The notes: generated by a model from the letters alone, not told the origin. A stretch of 22,764 bases of DNA from SIG480 sp045537045 (GCA_045537045.1 JAZSOS010000047.1:1-22764); one strand, 5' to 3'. Shown: positions 6,403 through 13,965, numbered from the stretch's first letter. Program-made: numbers and translations.

Positions 6403-7191
6403 CTAAACCGTAAAAAACTTCGTGCAGTCTCGGTCTGCCTCCGCAATTGTCACTTTGATGTCCGGATGCTTTGCAGAAATAATTTCGCAAATGCGCGGAC
6501 AAACGATATCCTCCGTTGCAAAGTGACCGGCATCTATCGCATTTATTCCGAGAGCGGCGGCATCTAAAAATTCGTTGTGCTTTATATCAGCAGTTACGAT
6601 TGTGTCGCATCCGAGCGCTGCGGCAAGCGGAATGAAATCCCCGCACGAACCGCCACCAACCGCGATTTTCTTCACGGCTTTTCCCGCGTTGTGATACTTA
6701 ACACCGGGTGTATTAAGCGCGCGGCAAACATCCGAAAGGAAAGCCTCAAGCGGTCTTTTCGCCGAAAGCTCTCCAAACCTACCAATGCCCGTGTTCTCCT
6801 CTTTTCCCGAAGCAAGAACGCTCGGATTCTTAATGCCAAGCTTTTCTGCCAAAACGTCGTTCACGCCGCCCTTCGCACTGTCGAGGTTTGTATGCATACA
6901 TATTGCTGCAATTTTATTTTCAATAAGCGCAAGAAGCACCGAACCACAGACATCCTCGTCGGTGACGCGCTTGCGGCTTCCGAAAATCACGGGATGGTGG
7001 GAAACAATAAGTTCTGCACCTGTTTCTACCGCCTCGCGAGCGACTTTTTCCGTTATATCCAGCGCGACAAGCACCTTCGACACGCCTGCATTTTTTCTTC
7101 CGATAAGAAACCCGGGGTTGTCGTATTCCTCTGCAAGACGGCACGGCGCCGCTGCTTCGAGAGTGTTGAATATATCATTTACGTTTGTCAT
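6403..7191 (-). CDS. Nif3-like dinuclear metal centre hexameric protein
   Basis: The 262-residue length is that of the short Nif3/YbgI form without the PII-like insert of B. subtilis YqfO. Metal ligands are visible: SHHPVIFG (His65, His66), HTNLD (His100, Asp104) and DAGHFATE (His223, Glu227). Members form hexameric rings with two metals per subunit; some are annotated as GTP cyclohydrolase I type 2, but the true activity is unsettled. It overlaps trmK by 4 nt (ATGA), a gene pairing conserved in Firmicutes. Confidence 0.93.
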   Translation of the reverse strand: MTNVNDIFNTLEAAAPCRLAEEYDNPGFLIGRKNAGVSKVLVALDITEKVAREAVETGAELIVSHHPVIFGSRKRVTDEDVCGSVLLALIENKIAAICMHTNLDSAKGGVNDVLAEKLGIKNPSVLASGKEENTGIGRFGELSAKRPLEAFLSDVCRALNTPGVKYHNAGKAVKKIAVGGGSCGDFIPLAAALGCDTIVTADIKHNEFLDAAALGINAIDAGHFATEDIVCPRICEIISAKHPDIKVTIAEADRDCTKFFTV

Positions 7192-7865
7192 AGCGAATTT
7201 ACCACCTCATTAAGCGAGCTTATATCCCGCTCACTGCTTCTCTTTTCTTCTTCAGAAAATGCACCGGAGCTGCATTTTCGTTCAAATTCAAACCGCAGAC
7301 GCGCAAGAACTTTTGCCGCGTATTCGCGTGCCCGTGGGTCGGAAAGCGCTGAACGGCTTATGTATTTTTCATACGGAAGATAATCTGTTTTTCCCGTATA
7401 CGTCGCAACAATCACGCAGTATATATGCCTGCCCTCACAGACGATTTTTTCTTCCTTTATCCCAAAACCCTCGCGGTAGAGATACTCGCGCAGAAACTCT
7501 GAGCGCGTCATCGGCTGGAGAACAAGGGTGCACTCACCCTTTGTCCACGGTGCGCGGGAAATGATATCTGCTATCAGCTCTCCGCCCATTCCCGCAATAA
7601 CCACACAGTCGTGCGGCACTATATCGTCAAGTCCATTAGTCAGGACGGTTTTTATCTTTCCGGAAAGTCCCGCCGCCAAAATCTCACGCTCTGCATTATC
7701 AAGCGGACCACGGTTTATGTCGCTCGCCGTTATCTTTTCCGCCTTGCCGTGAGCCGCGGCATATATCGAAACATATCCGTGGTCGCAGCCGCAGTCAACA
7801 AGCGTTTCGCAGGGCGGAATAGCCTCTGCTACACACAAAAGCCTTGCACCGATAGATTTTTCCAA
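7188..7865 (-). CDS. trmK: tRNA (adenine(22)-N1)-methyltransferase
   Basis: The 225-residue class I SAM methyltransferase has motif I VDCGCDHGYVSIYAA (about residues 23-37), the acidic motif ASDIN, and IAGMGGELI, all typical of TrmK/YqfN, which methylates N1 of A22 in tRNA. The open frame extends upstream to an ATG at 7931, but a strong AAGGAGG (7874-7880) lies 8 nt before a TTG at 7863-7865, and family homology begins there (EKSIGARLL). I therefore use the TTG start. First gene of the trmK-nif3-rqcH operon. Confidence 0.93.
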   Translation of the reverse strand: MEKSIGARLLCVAEAIPPCETLVDCGCDHGYVSIYAAAHGKAEKITASDINRGPLDNAEREILAAGLSGKIKTVLTNGLDDIVPHDCVVIAGMGGELIADIISRAPWTKGECTLVLQPMTRSEFLREYLYREGFGIKEEKIVCEGRHIYCVIVATYTGKTDYLPYEKYISRSALSDPRAREYAAKVLARLRFEFERKCSSGAFSEEEKRSSERDISSLNEVVNSL

Positions 7866-7900
7866 CGTACTTTCCTCCTTTTTCGCAAATATATGAAAAG

Positions 7901-7937
7901 TGACTGTTAAAAAAGCCGTTGACTTTTTCAACAGTCA
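7901..7937 (-). terminator. Nested inverted repeat between the DUF1858 gene and trmK
   Basis: TGACTGTT (7901-7908) and AACAGTCA (7930-7937) enclose a second inverted pair (A-run and T-run around GCCGTTGAC). On the minus strand the inner hairpin AAAAAGTC-AAC-GGCTTTTTT has terminator form and lies 24 nt after the DUF1858 stop. A regulatory role in the trmK leader is an alternative. Confidence 0.5.
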
Positions 7938-7960
7938 TACCATACTAACGGGAATAAAGT

Positions 7961-8164
7961 TTACTTACCCTCAAGATGGTTGTTAAGCTTTTCAAGAAGT
8001 GCGTCAACGTCTACGCCGTGAACCGCACATGCCTGCTCAAGAGTTTCTCCTCTTGCAGACGGGCAACCGAGGCAGTGCATACCGATTTCAAAGAAATACG
8101 GAGCGCAGGTAACGTCGATATCAAGAATATCACCGATAATGGTGTCCTTTGTAATCTTTGCCAT
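7961..8164 (-). CDS. DUF1858 domain-containing protein
   Basis: The 67-residue protein matches the DUF1858 / hybrid-cluster-associated disulfide family over its full length: TIIGDILDIDVTCAPYFFEI then the CLGCP motif and the helical tail. The CxxC pair suggests a redox or metal-binding role; the family has no assigned reaction. It is a single-gene unit: own promoter at 8197-8225 and an inverted repeat downstream. Confidence 0.9.
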   Translation of the reverse strand: MAKITKDTIIGDILDIDVTCAPYFFEIGMHCLGCPSARGETLEQACAVHGVDVDALLEKLNNHLEGK

Positions 8165-8196
8165 GATTTCTCATCCTTTCGCATATTGATATACTT

Positions 8197-8225
8197 ATTA
8201 TATATCTACATTGCGCATTTTTCAA
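8197..8225 (-). promoter_or_regulatory. Promoter of the DUF1858 gene, overlapping the tepA stop
   Basis: TTGAAA (8220-8225), 17 nt and TATAAT (8197-8202) lie on the minus strand. The -35 hexamer overlaps the tepA TGA codon (8222-8224). Confidence 0.8.
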
Positions 8226-8911
8226 GAGGATTTTTTATTTTTCTTCTTCCCTATTTCATCGTGGAGAAACGAAAGCGCATCCGCAAGAGTTCCCACGCGG
8301 TCAATAAGCCCGATTTCAACGGCCTCTTTTCCATAAATGACCGTTCCGACGTCCGTTGCAAGCTCGCCGACCTTTAGCATATATTCCCGGAATTTCTCTG
8401 CCGACATATTCGAGTTTCGCTCAACAAAGCCGGTAATTCTGTCCTGAACACGCTCAAAATAATTAAACGTCTGCGGTGCGCCGACTACAACGCCGCTCAT
8501 ACGCACCGGATGAATAGTAATAGCCGCGGTTTCCGCAATTATTGAGTGCTTTGCCGCAACTGCAAGCGGTACGCCGATTGAGTGCCCACCACCAAGGATA
8601 AGCGATGCCGTCGGCTTTGTCATACCTGCAATAAGCTCTGCAATGGCAAGACCTGCCTCAATATCGCCGCCAACTGTATTGAGCATAATCAAAAGTCCGT
8701 CAATGTCCTCATTTTCCTCCACTGCGGCAAGAGTGGGGCATATATGCTCGTATTTAGTTGTCTTTGTATCGCTTCCAAGCACGGTATGCCCTTCAATCTG
8801 ACCTATTATCGTTATGCAATGGATATTTCCAAAGCGGCTTTTCGTCACGATCGAGCCGGTTTCTACTATATCCTCGCGAGTTTCCTTTTTATTTTCATTG
8901 TTATCCGCCAT
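8222..8911 (-). CDS. tepA: ClpP-like serine peptidase, TepA type
   Basis: The 229-residue protein belongs to the ClpP/crotonase fold. It has LNTVGGDIEAG, the nucleophile motif GGGHSIGVPLAVAAKH (Ser111), ITIHPVRM (His134) and a candidate third residue Asp157 in ERVQDRI. This is the TepA (YmfB) pattern, cytosolic ClpP-like peptidases linked in B. subtilis to protein export and degradation of small spore proteins. The start is the ATG at 8911 (MADNNENK), after GGAGG; the open frame upstream to 8998 has no homology. The ATG lies in an inverted repeat (8908-8954). Confidence 0.88.
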   Translation of the reverse strand: MADNNENKKETREDIVETGSIVTKSRFGNIHCITIIGQIEGHTVLGSDTKTTKYEHICPTLAAVEENEDIDGLLIMLNTVGGDIEAGLAIAELIAGMTKPTASLILGGGHSIGVPLAVAAKHSIIAETAAITIHPVRMSGVVVGAPQTFNYFERVQDRITGFVERNSNMSAEKFREYMLKVGELATDVGTVIYGKEAVEIGLIDRVGTLADALSFLHDEIGKKKNKKSS

Positions 8912-8954
8912 TTGCAAACAACCTCCGAAATTTTTTGTTAGTTTCTGCAAATGG
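8908..8954 (-). promoter_or_regulatory. Start-codon-masking hairpin in the tepA leader
   Basis: CCATTTGCA (8908-8916) and TGCAAATGG (8946-8954) are perfect 9-bp inverted arms. In the minus-strand mRNA the distal arm contains the tepA ATG and the GGAGG site is in the loop, so folding would restrict initiation. Sequence-based; the regulatory role is inferred. Confidence 0.5.
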
Positions 8955-8990
8955 AAGGGAAAATATGCAGTGAAAGACGATGTTTTCGCT

Positions 8991-10736
8991 CTATGCAATT
9001 GTATATTTATTTGAGTATTCGTTAAACTTTGTGCGGAAATCCGGGCTTTCGTTACGGAATGCGCGGATAGATTCGTGAAGATTCATATTGTTGCTTGCCA
9101 TATCTATTACGCACGCGGCAATATTTGAGCAGTGGTCTGACGTTCTGCCTATATTCGTGAGAAGGTCTGACCAGACAAATCCCGCATCAATTGTACACTC
9201 TCCCCGTTGCATCCGTCCGATATGCTGTGCGCGGAGCTTCTCTTTGAGAATGTCTATCACCTGCTCAAGCGGCTCTACGCTTAGTGCCGCATTAATATCG
9301 TTATCTGCAAACGCGCGGTGCGTAAGCTCTAAAATCTCATTTGCCGCACCCAGGATTACATCAAGCTCTGCCTCTGCGTTTTCGGTAAACTTAATCTTTT
9401 TATCATTCATTTCCTCTGCAGATTTTAAAAGGTTCACACCGTGGTCGGAAATTCTCTCAAAGTCACCTATTATACGCAAAAGCTTTGCCGCCTCTGCATT
9501 ATCTGATGCAGATATCTGCCGTGAGCTTAACTTTACAAGATATGTTCCTAAAATATCCTCGTAATGGTCGGTCTTTTCTTCAGCCGCACAAATCTCCTCT
9601 GCAAGTTCAGAAGAGTATCCGCGAAGCGATGCTATTCCGCCACGAATAGCAGAAAGCGATGCTTCCATCATCTCAATAACGAGATTATGAGAACGCTGGA
9701 GCGCAATTGGCGGCGTTGCGAGCAGACGCTCGTCAAGCTCTGCAACTGCATCCTTCTCCTTTCCGTCCGGCACAAGGCGGATAACGAGTCTTTCAAGAAG
9801 CCCCGCCATCGGGAACAGCACAACCGTACAGAAAACATTGAAAACGGAGTGTGCAACCGCAATTCCCACAAAGCTTGCCGCACTGTCAAAAAGCGGCGGT
9901 CGCAGCGCGTATTTTATGATGCTGAAAAGTATCAGGCAAAGCGTTGTTCCGATAACGTTAAATGACAGATGCACAAGCGCGGCACGCCTTGCGTTTTTGT
10001 TTGTGCCAAACGATGAGAGAAGTGCTGTGATACATGTTCCTATGTTCTGCCCCATAATTATCGGTATTGCCGCCCCGAAAGAGACCTGCCCCGTTACGGC
10101 AAGAGCCTGCAGAATACCAACCGAAGCGGAGCTTGACTGGATTATTGCCGTTAGGATTGCGCCGGCAAGCACACCGAGAATCGGGTTCTTGAACAGAATA
10201 AAAATCTGCTGGAATGCAGGAACATCTGCAAGACCGGAAACTGCGTCACTCATCGTATCCATACCGAACATAAGCGTTGCAAAGCCCAAAAGAATCGTTC
10301 CCGTATCACGCCGTTTACTGCCCTTTCCGGTCATCGTCATTATAATGCCGATAAGCGCAAGCACCGGCGTGAACGATGTCGGCTTCAAAAGCTGAATAAA
10401 TAAGTTATCTCCGCTTATTCCGCCAAGCGAGAGAATCCACGCTGTAACCGTTGTTCCGATATTTGCGCCCATAATAACGCCTATCGCCTGACGCAAGGTC
10501 ATAAGCGCCGAGTTTACAAAACCGACAACCATAACCGTTGTCGCCGAAGAGCTTTGAATAACCGCCGTTACACAAAGACCGGTAAGCAAGCCCACAAGCC
10601 GATTTGATGTAAGCCGTCCAAGCAGTGTGCGCAGTGCTCCGCCCGCGCGCCGCTCAAGCGCCTGCCCCATAACATCCATACCGAACAGGAAGAGGCACAA
10701 ACCGCCGAGCATTGTCAGAATGTCAAAAATGTCCAT
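8991..10736 (-). CDS. Na/Pi cotransporter family protein with PhoU-like domain
   Basis: The 581-residue membrane protein has the inverted-repeat core of the NptA/PF02690 family: QSSSATT (61-67) with GANIGTT in the first repeat and QSSSAS (200-205) with GQNIGT in the second. About 8-9 hydrophobic segments fill residues 1-320. The remainder (about 340-570) is a helical, acidic PhoU-like domain. It is expected to carry phosphate with sodium in the cytoplasmic membrane, although YjbB-type members may export phosphate. It has its own promoter at 10789-10817; tepA follows after 79 nt with no terminator between them, so they may be cotranscribed. Confidence 0.93.
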   Translation of the reverse strand: MDIFDILTMLGGLCLFLFGMDVMGQALERRAGGALRTLLGRLTSNRLVGLLTGLCVTAVIQSSSATTVMVVGFVNSALMTLRQAIGVIMGANIGTTVTAWILSLGGISGDNLFIQLLKPTSFTPVLALIGIIMTMTGKGSKRRDTGTILLGFATLMFGMDTMSDAVSGLADVPAFQQIFILFKNPILGVLAGAILTAIIQSSSASVGILQALAVTGQVSFGAAIPIIMGQNIGTCITALLSSFGTNKNARRAALVHLSFNVIGTTLCLILFSIIKYALRPPLFDSAASFVGIAVAHSVFNVFCTVVLFPMAGLLERLVIRLVPDGKEKDAVAELDERLLATPPIALQRSHNLVIEMMEASLSAIRGGIASLRGYSSELAEEICAAEEKTDHYEDILGTYLVKLSSRQISASDNAEAAKLLRIIGDFERISDHGVNLLKSAEEMNDKKIKFTENAEAELDVILGAANEILELTHRAFADNDINAALSVEPLEQVIDILKEKLRAQHIGRMQRGECTIDAGFVWSDLLTNIGRTSDHCSNIAACVIDMASNNMNLHESIRAFRNESPDFRTKFNEYSNKYTIA

Positions 10737-10788
10737 TTTCTTTTCCTTTCTTTTCTTTCTCTATTTTCTTCAAATTTTCACCAAATAT

Positions 10789-10817
10789 ATTATATCCTGT
10801 TTTTTGTCAAATTTCAA
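10789..10817 (-). promoter_or_regulatory. Promoter of the Na/Pi cotransporter gene
   Basis: TTGAAA (10812-10817), 17 nt and TATAAT (10789-10794) lie on the minus strand, about 50 nt before the ATG. Confidence 0.75.
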
Positions 10818-10849
10818 GGTCGCTCCCTATAACTTTTAGCGTATGACAT

Positions 10850-10884
10850 AAAATAGACGAAGCAAAATTTGCTTCGTCTATTTT
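10850..10884. terminator. Strong palindromic terminator
   Basis: AAAATAGACGAAGCAAA (10850-10866) is perfectly complementary to 10868-10884, with T-runs on both sides. It ends the small transcription unit at 10850-11053 and insulates the Na/Pi promoter. Confidence 0.85.
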
Positions 10885-10901
10885 ATCATTTTCAACTGAC
10901 T

Positions 10902-11021
10902 TTATTCTGTTTTGGGGATTCCTTCACAACAGGCACAGCCGTAAGCCGCTACCTGTTTTCTCTGAAATATGGCGTTCCGAGCGATGCCGTCATGCCGTAT
11001 TCTATCTTCAAGAAGCTGCAT
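10902..11021 (-). CDS. Possible 39-residue protein in the same transcript
   Basis: The frame MQLLEDRIRHDGIARNAIFQ... ends CACCEGIPKTE and follows a GGGAG site 7 nt upstream of the ATG at 11021. The first dozen residues resemble the start of phosphoribosyltransferases such as Xpt, but the similarity stops there and may be chance. The other frames of this GC-rich patch are also open over long stretches, so coding evidence is weak. Listed as the alternative to a non-coding RNA. Confidence 0.25.
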   Translation of the reverse strand: MQLLEDRIRHDGIARNAIFQRKQVAAYGCACCEGIPKTE

Positions 11022-11059
11022 ATATATTCTCCCGTATAACGTCGAAAATTTTTATTATA

Positions 11060-11088
11060 ATTGTAACGCATGCAGGTGCATTTTTCAA
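11060..11088 (-). promoter_or_regulatory. Promoter of the small RNA unit
   Basis: TTGAAA (11083-11088), 17 nt and TACAAT (11060-11065) lie on the minus strand, 24 nt downstream of the left 27-bp direct repeat. Confidence 0.7.
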
Positions 11089-11111
11089 GAAGAAATTTAA
11101 CATTTTGGAAA

Positions 11112-11138
11112 TATTTATCAATACTCCGAAATCTCGGC
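11112..11138. repeat. 27-bp direct repeat, left copy (att-like)
   Basis: These 27 bases are identical to 14215-14241. On the minus strand they read as the codons AEISEY, a stop and 7 further bases of the lipoprotein gene's end. Identity stops abruptly on both sides. The left copy is detached from any intact gene and marks the boundary between GC-richer DNA to the left and the AT-rich island to the right. Confidence 0.8.
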
Positions 11139-11209
11139 ATTGATGGAGCAGTTGACTCCTTCAACCAAACATTAAAAAAACACACATTTCATTTGTCCAA
11201 AATTAAAAG

Positions 11210-11322
11210 AACTGTATCAACAAGTAAAATTGCATAAACGATATATCGCCAGGAATAGTCTATACGCACCTTCCTATAACGCGAATTTCGTAATTATGCG
11301 AACTTTACTTGTTGATACAGTT
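11210..11322. repeat. 113-bp element with 19-bp perfect terminal inverted repeats
   Basis: AACTGTATCAACAAGTAAA (11210-11228) is the exact reverse complement of 11304-11322. The similarity extends inward imperfectly (TTGCATA versus TATGCGAAC). The inside has no coding potential. It is MITE-like, but no clear target-site duplication is seen. It lies between the zinc-ribbon gene (11347) and the left 27-bp repeat, so integrase-type arm sites or a large hairpin are alternatives. The rest of 10885-11346 is covered by the small RNA, its promoter and the left direct repeat; I see nothing else there. Confidence 0.6.
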
Positions 11323-11346
11323 TTGACTTTATTTCTTATTTGTATT

Positions 11347-11598
11347 CTATTTTCCATTTAGGAAAAAGAACCCAGTCACTATTAATCCTATTCCAGATGC
11401 TAAAAATCCAAAGTCAACAGCCCCTCCGACAAAATATACCAAACCTGCCAAGGTTGTTATTCCGCCGGCAACAATGTCAAATATACCAACAAAAGACCTA
11501 CTTAAGAGCCCGAAGCTTTTTACCTGACTTGTCCCGCAATTAGGGCACATCGCCATACCATCCTCGATTTTTACACCACAGTTTGTACAATATTTCAT
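11347..11598 (-). CDS. Zinc-ribbon protein with two membrane segments
   Basis: The 83-residue protein starts MKYCTNCG with a zinc ribbon (C4, C7, C18, C21), then two hydrophobic segments (about 33-55 and 58-80). It is a common small-protein architecture in Firmicutes without a known function. AAAGGAGG precedes the ATG. It is the last gene of the island operon, 26 nt after the two-TM protein gene. Confidence 0.8.
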   Translation of the reverse strand: MKYCTNCGVKIEDGMAMCPNCGTSQVKSFGLLSRSFVGIFDIVAGGITTLAGLVYFVGGAVDFGFLASGIGLIVTGFFFLNGK

Positions 11599-11624
11599 AT
11601 TAATTTTTCCTCCTTTGCTTGTCC

Positions 11625-12149
11625 CTACCCTTTAAGCTTTTCAAAAAGGACAGCCGGGTCTTCTTTTGTGTTGTAATACACCTTTACTATCGAACCATTT
11701 TTTAATTTGATCTTTATTGTTCTAATCAAAGCAGTAAAAATCGGACTTGCAAACAGCAGAAGCGTTATAAATAAGAGGCTCAAAGGAACTCCATCGCCTT
11801 GCATAAAAGATGAAACCAGTCCAATCAACATAAGAACACCCAATAAAATTGGGAAGACCGTAAAGAATATTGGGAAAAAGCAGGTCATTTTTGTTTCCAT
11901 TCCTACAATATCTGATTTTAAAAAATCAAACGTTCCGTGAGGATTCTTGACAGAAATATATGAATTATCTTTTATTTCCACGGCTGATTCATAAATAGTG
12001 GTCGCTCTATTATGAACTCTTTTTGCTCGAAATTTTACAATCTCAACCTCGTGGCCGTCGCTCTCACTCCTCTCTGTTGATACCCATTCTTTACTTGTGT
12101 TGTCGGTGTGCTGCGCTGCTGAGAAAAGCACTTCTCTTAACAAACTCAT
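11625..12149 (-). CDS. Unknown two-TM membrane protein
   Basis: The 174-residue protein is not recognised. The soluble N-terminal part (1-88) is charged; hydrophobic segments span about 90-115 and 121-142; the tail (KIKLKNGSIVKVYYNTKEDP) is cytosolic-looking and beta-rich. The ATG follows AAAGGAG. It lies between the TPR-like gene (80 nt upstream) and the zinc-ribbon gene (26 nt downstream), so it is probably in their operon. Base composition is AT-rich like the rest of the island. Confidence 0.75.
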   Translation of the reverse strand: MSLLREVLFSAAQHTDNTSKEWVSTERSESDGHEVEIVKFRAKRVHNRATTIYESAVEIKDNSYISVKNPHGTFDFLKSDIVGMETKMTCFFPIFFTVFPILLGVLMLIGLVSSFMQGDGVPLSLLFITLLLFASPIFTALIRTIKIKLKNGSIVKVYYNTKEDPAVLFEKLKG

Positions 12150-12229
12150 AAAAATACTCCTTTCATCATGAATCGTTTTGTTATTTACATTACTGAATTT
12201 TATTTGCCTGATAATTCAACATCTGCCAA

Positions 12230-13357
12230 CTAAAATATATCAAAACTTGTGGCAACTAATTCACTTCCTGTATCTGTGTATGTAGCAACTACATCATATG
12301 TATTCGACGATGTTCCCCAGAAATCAAAGACATTTGAAGAGTATGTGATTGATACATTGCAAGTGTACGTACGAGTATTCCAATCATAACTAACAGAGGA
12401 ACTGTTCACAGTACAAGAATGATACAAACGCTCGGTTCCGCTATATCCGTATGATAGCCGCTCTTTTGCTTTTGCAACTGTTTTGTCAACGATTACACTG
12501 TCTGCATAATTGGGTATTTTCTCCTTTTCTTGTTCGTATTCCATCGTGGAGAAAGAACCATAATTAATTGTTTTTTCATGTTCTCGGTACGGTGATACTT
12601 CCAGCCTTTCCCCCACTATATAATCATGATAACCATATAATTCATACACCTCATCCGGATTTTCATAAATATATATCAACGCTGATCTATTTGCTAATGC
12701 ATACACTCCATACTCTTTACCGTTAAACTGTGTAGGCGATATACTTATTTCTTGATCATTTGCATCATACCATTTTCCATAAGCAAAAGAAAGATATGAC
12801 TCTGCCTCTGTATAGTTTTCTATCTTATCCCCGTATCCATAGTAATCATAAAAATCCGAATGTTCATTTCCATTACCGGAATAATCAAATTTTTTATATT
12901 TTAACGCTATCCCGCATCTTTCAACATAATTAATACTATCTGAATAACCTCCCAATTCACTAAAAAGTTCTATGGCTCTATCATAATTACCATCATTAAA
13001 CAGCATTTCCGCTTCTGCGTATTTCGATTTATTGATCAGTTGTATTGAACTGTTACTGTTGTGTATTTTTGTAAATTCTGCTTTTGCCTTTTCATAATCA
13101 CTGCTCGCAAGATAAGTCTCTCCCATTTTTATCCGACATTTATCTTCAAAGTCTGAAGAATCTTTATAATATCCAATCTTTTCAAAAATTTCTGCGGCCT
13201 GTTCATATTGATTTTGATTAAATAAAGAAATTGCTTCTTCGTAATATTTTAATTTGCGCTGACTGTTGACAACAAAAAGCGTAGCAACTGATATGAGGCA
13301 AAGTAAAATCACTCCCATAATAAGCGGTTTTTTCTTTGTTTTTTCATTGGTTACCAT
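12230..13357 (-). CDS. Membrane-anchored TPR-like repeat protein
   Basis: The 375-residue protein has an N-terminal basic stretch and a membrane anchor (about 11-30). TPR-like repeats (about 35-155) follow, in which A-x-x-L-F-x-x-x-x-Y-x-x-A and F-x-x-L/I-G-x-Y-x-D-S recur (IGYYKDSSDF, LGGYSDSINY). This is the repeat style of Firmicutes proteins often found with zinc-ribbon proteins. Residues 155-375 are Tyr/Ser-rich and unrecognised, with a beta-rich end. It is probably exported and anchored by its N-terminus. GGAGG lies 8 nt before the ATG. First gene of the island operon; its promoter lies about 300 nt upstream (13658-13686). Confidence 0.8.
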   Translation of the reverse strand: MVTNEKTKKKPLIMGVILLCLISVATLFVVNSQRKLKYYEEAISLFNQNQYEQAAEIFEKIGYYKDSSDFEDKCRIKMGETYLASSDYEKAKAEFTKIHNSNSSIQLINKSKYAEAEMLFNDGNYDRAIELFSELGGYSDSINYVERCGIALKYKKFDYSGNGNEHSDFYDYYGYGDKIENYTEAESYLSFAYGKWYDANDQEISISPTQFNGKEYGVYALANRSALIYIYENPDEVYELYGYHDYIVGERLEVSPYREHEKTINYGSFSTMEYEQEKEKIPNYADSVIVDKTVAKAKERLSYGYSGTERLYHSCTVNSSSVSYDWNTRTYTCNVSITYSSNVFDFWGTSSNTYDVVATYTDTGSELVATSFDIF

Positions 13358-13436
13358 AACATCAACCTCCTAAATAATATAAACTCTTTTCTATATTTAT
13401 CCCGTCGCGGACGAGCAATAAGCTGGATTGCAGACA

Positions 13437-13452
13437 TATATTCATGAATATA
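13437..13452. promoter_or_regulatory. 16-bp perfect palindrome, possible operator
   Basis: TATATTCATGAATATA is self-complementary and lies in the divergent region between the TPR-like gene and the XRE regulator. An operator role is a guess; it is AT-rich and could be incidental. Confidence 0.25.
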
Positions 13453-13475
13453 GCAAAGCATAACCAATATCTACA

Positions 13476-13651
13476 TCAAAAAAATAACCTTATTCTAAAA
13501 CTATCGGAAATTTCATATCGCGATTATTAACTGGTTATTGTCTCTCAATCCTGATGTAGAGGAAACGCAATACAACTGGTCAAAGGTTTGACATGGGTAT
13601 AAAGCAAAAAGAGAAGCTGCACAAAATATTTAAAATATGTTTTCATATCTC
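13476..13651 (-). ncRNA. Candidate structured leader or attenuated small RNA
   Basis: This is the transcript expected from the promoter at 13658-13686, about 300 nt upstream of the TPR-like gene. Near its 5' end is a hairpin ATATG-AAAA-CATAT (13635-13648). Further on, two nested inverted repeats occur: TCTACATCA/TGATGTAGA (13470-13478 with 13552-13560) and AATAACC/GGTTATT (13483-13489 with 13533-13539). The inner stem is followed on the minus strand by TTTTT, giving terminator form with a long internal loop. The RNA could be a short sRNA of about 175 nt or an attenuator controlling the operon. The remaining bases to 13358 hold a 16-bp palindrome (13437-13452) and the TPR gene's ribosome site. 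Confidence 0.4.
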
Positions 13652-13657
13652 GCAGAT

Positions 13658-13686
13658 AGTATAACATATCCTTTCGCTCATGTCAA
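13658..13686 (-). promoter_or_regulatory. Strong promoter of the island operon or small RNA
   Basis: TTGACA (13681-13686), 17 nt and an extended -10 TGtTATACT (-10 at 13658-13663) lie on the minus strand. It is 43 nt from the divergent XRE gene, whose product could bind here. Confidence 0.8.
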
Positions 13687-13728
13687 TATTTTTTATATTT
13701 GTTAAAATATATAGTGAGGTGACGGAAG

Positions 13729-13965
13729 ATGAAAGCCATATATGAATCTGAATATTTGCAGTTGGGTTTGAAAATAGCATATTATCGCAAGTTTAGAGGA
13801 TTAACGCAGGAACAGCTTGCTGAAAAAATAGAGCGTACTCCTGCCTTCATCGGTCATGTTGAAGCTCCTAACATAAATAAAGCCATATCTCTTGACACAT
13901 TATTTGATATTGCAACCACCTTAGATGTTCCCGTATATAAATTCCTGATGTTTGACGAATGCTGA
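13729..13965 (+). CDS. XRE-family helix-turn-helix regulator
   Basis: The 78-residue protein is essentially one HTH_3 domain: LGLKIAYYRKFRGLTQEQLA, a turn, then a recognition helix in which FIGHVEAPN replaces the usual S-x-x-E-R-G. The C-terminal helices (ISLDTLFDIATTLDVPVYKF) fit the family. GAGGTGACGGAAG precedes the ATG. It is the only plus-strand gene of the island and is divergent from the TPR-like operon, which it may autoregulate or repress. It has no partner toxin gene next to it, which argues against a HigA-type antitoxin. Confidence 0.88.
   Translation: MKAIYESEYLQLGLKIAYYRKFRGLTQEQLAEKIERTPAFIGHVEAPNINKAISLDTLFDIATTLDVPVYKFLMFDEC

Larger units (their letters stand above)
10850..11053 (-). 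ncRNA. Candidate structured small RNA of about 200 nt
   Basis: A complete unit is visible: promoter at 11060-11088, predicted start near 11053, terminator at 10850-10884. The 5' and 3' parts form a 9-bp closing stem (minus-strand ATTTTCGAC at 11041-11049 with GTTGAAAAT at 10888-10896, one G-U). Inside are a hairpin AACAGG/CCTGTT (10928-10933 with 10952-10957, extended by AGC/GCT) and a possible ATATG/CATAT helix. The segment 10914-11040 is visibly GC-richer than the DNA around it, as expected for structured RNA or a gene remnant. I do not recognise it as 6S, SRP, tmRNA or a known riboswitch. A 39-codon frame inside (10902-11021) is the alternative. Confidence 0.45.

Noticed and set aside
10949..11185. 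78-codon minus-strand frame across the small RNA region
   Set aside because: It has no ribosome site, crosses the small RNA's promoter and the 27-bp repeat, and reads that repeat in a different frame from the lipoprotein gene.
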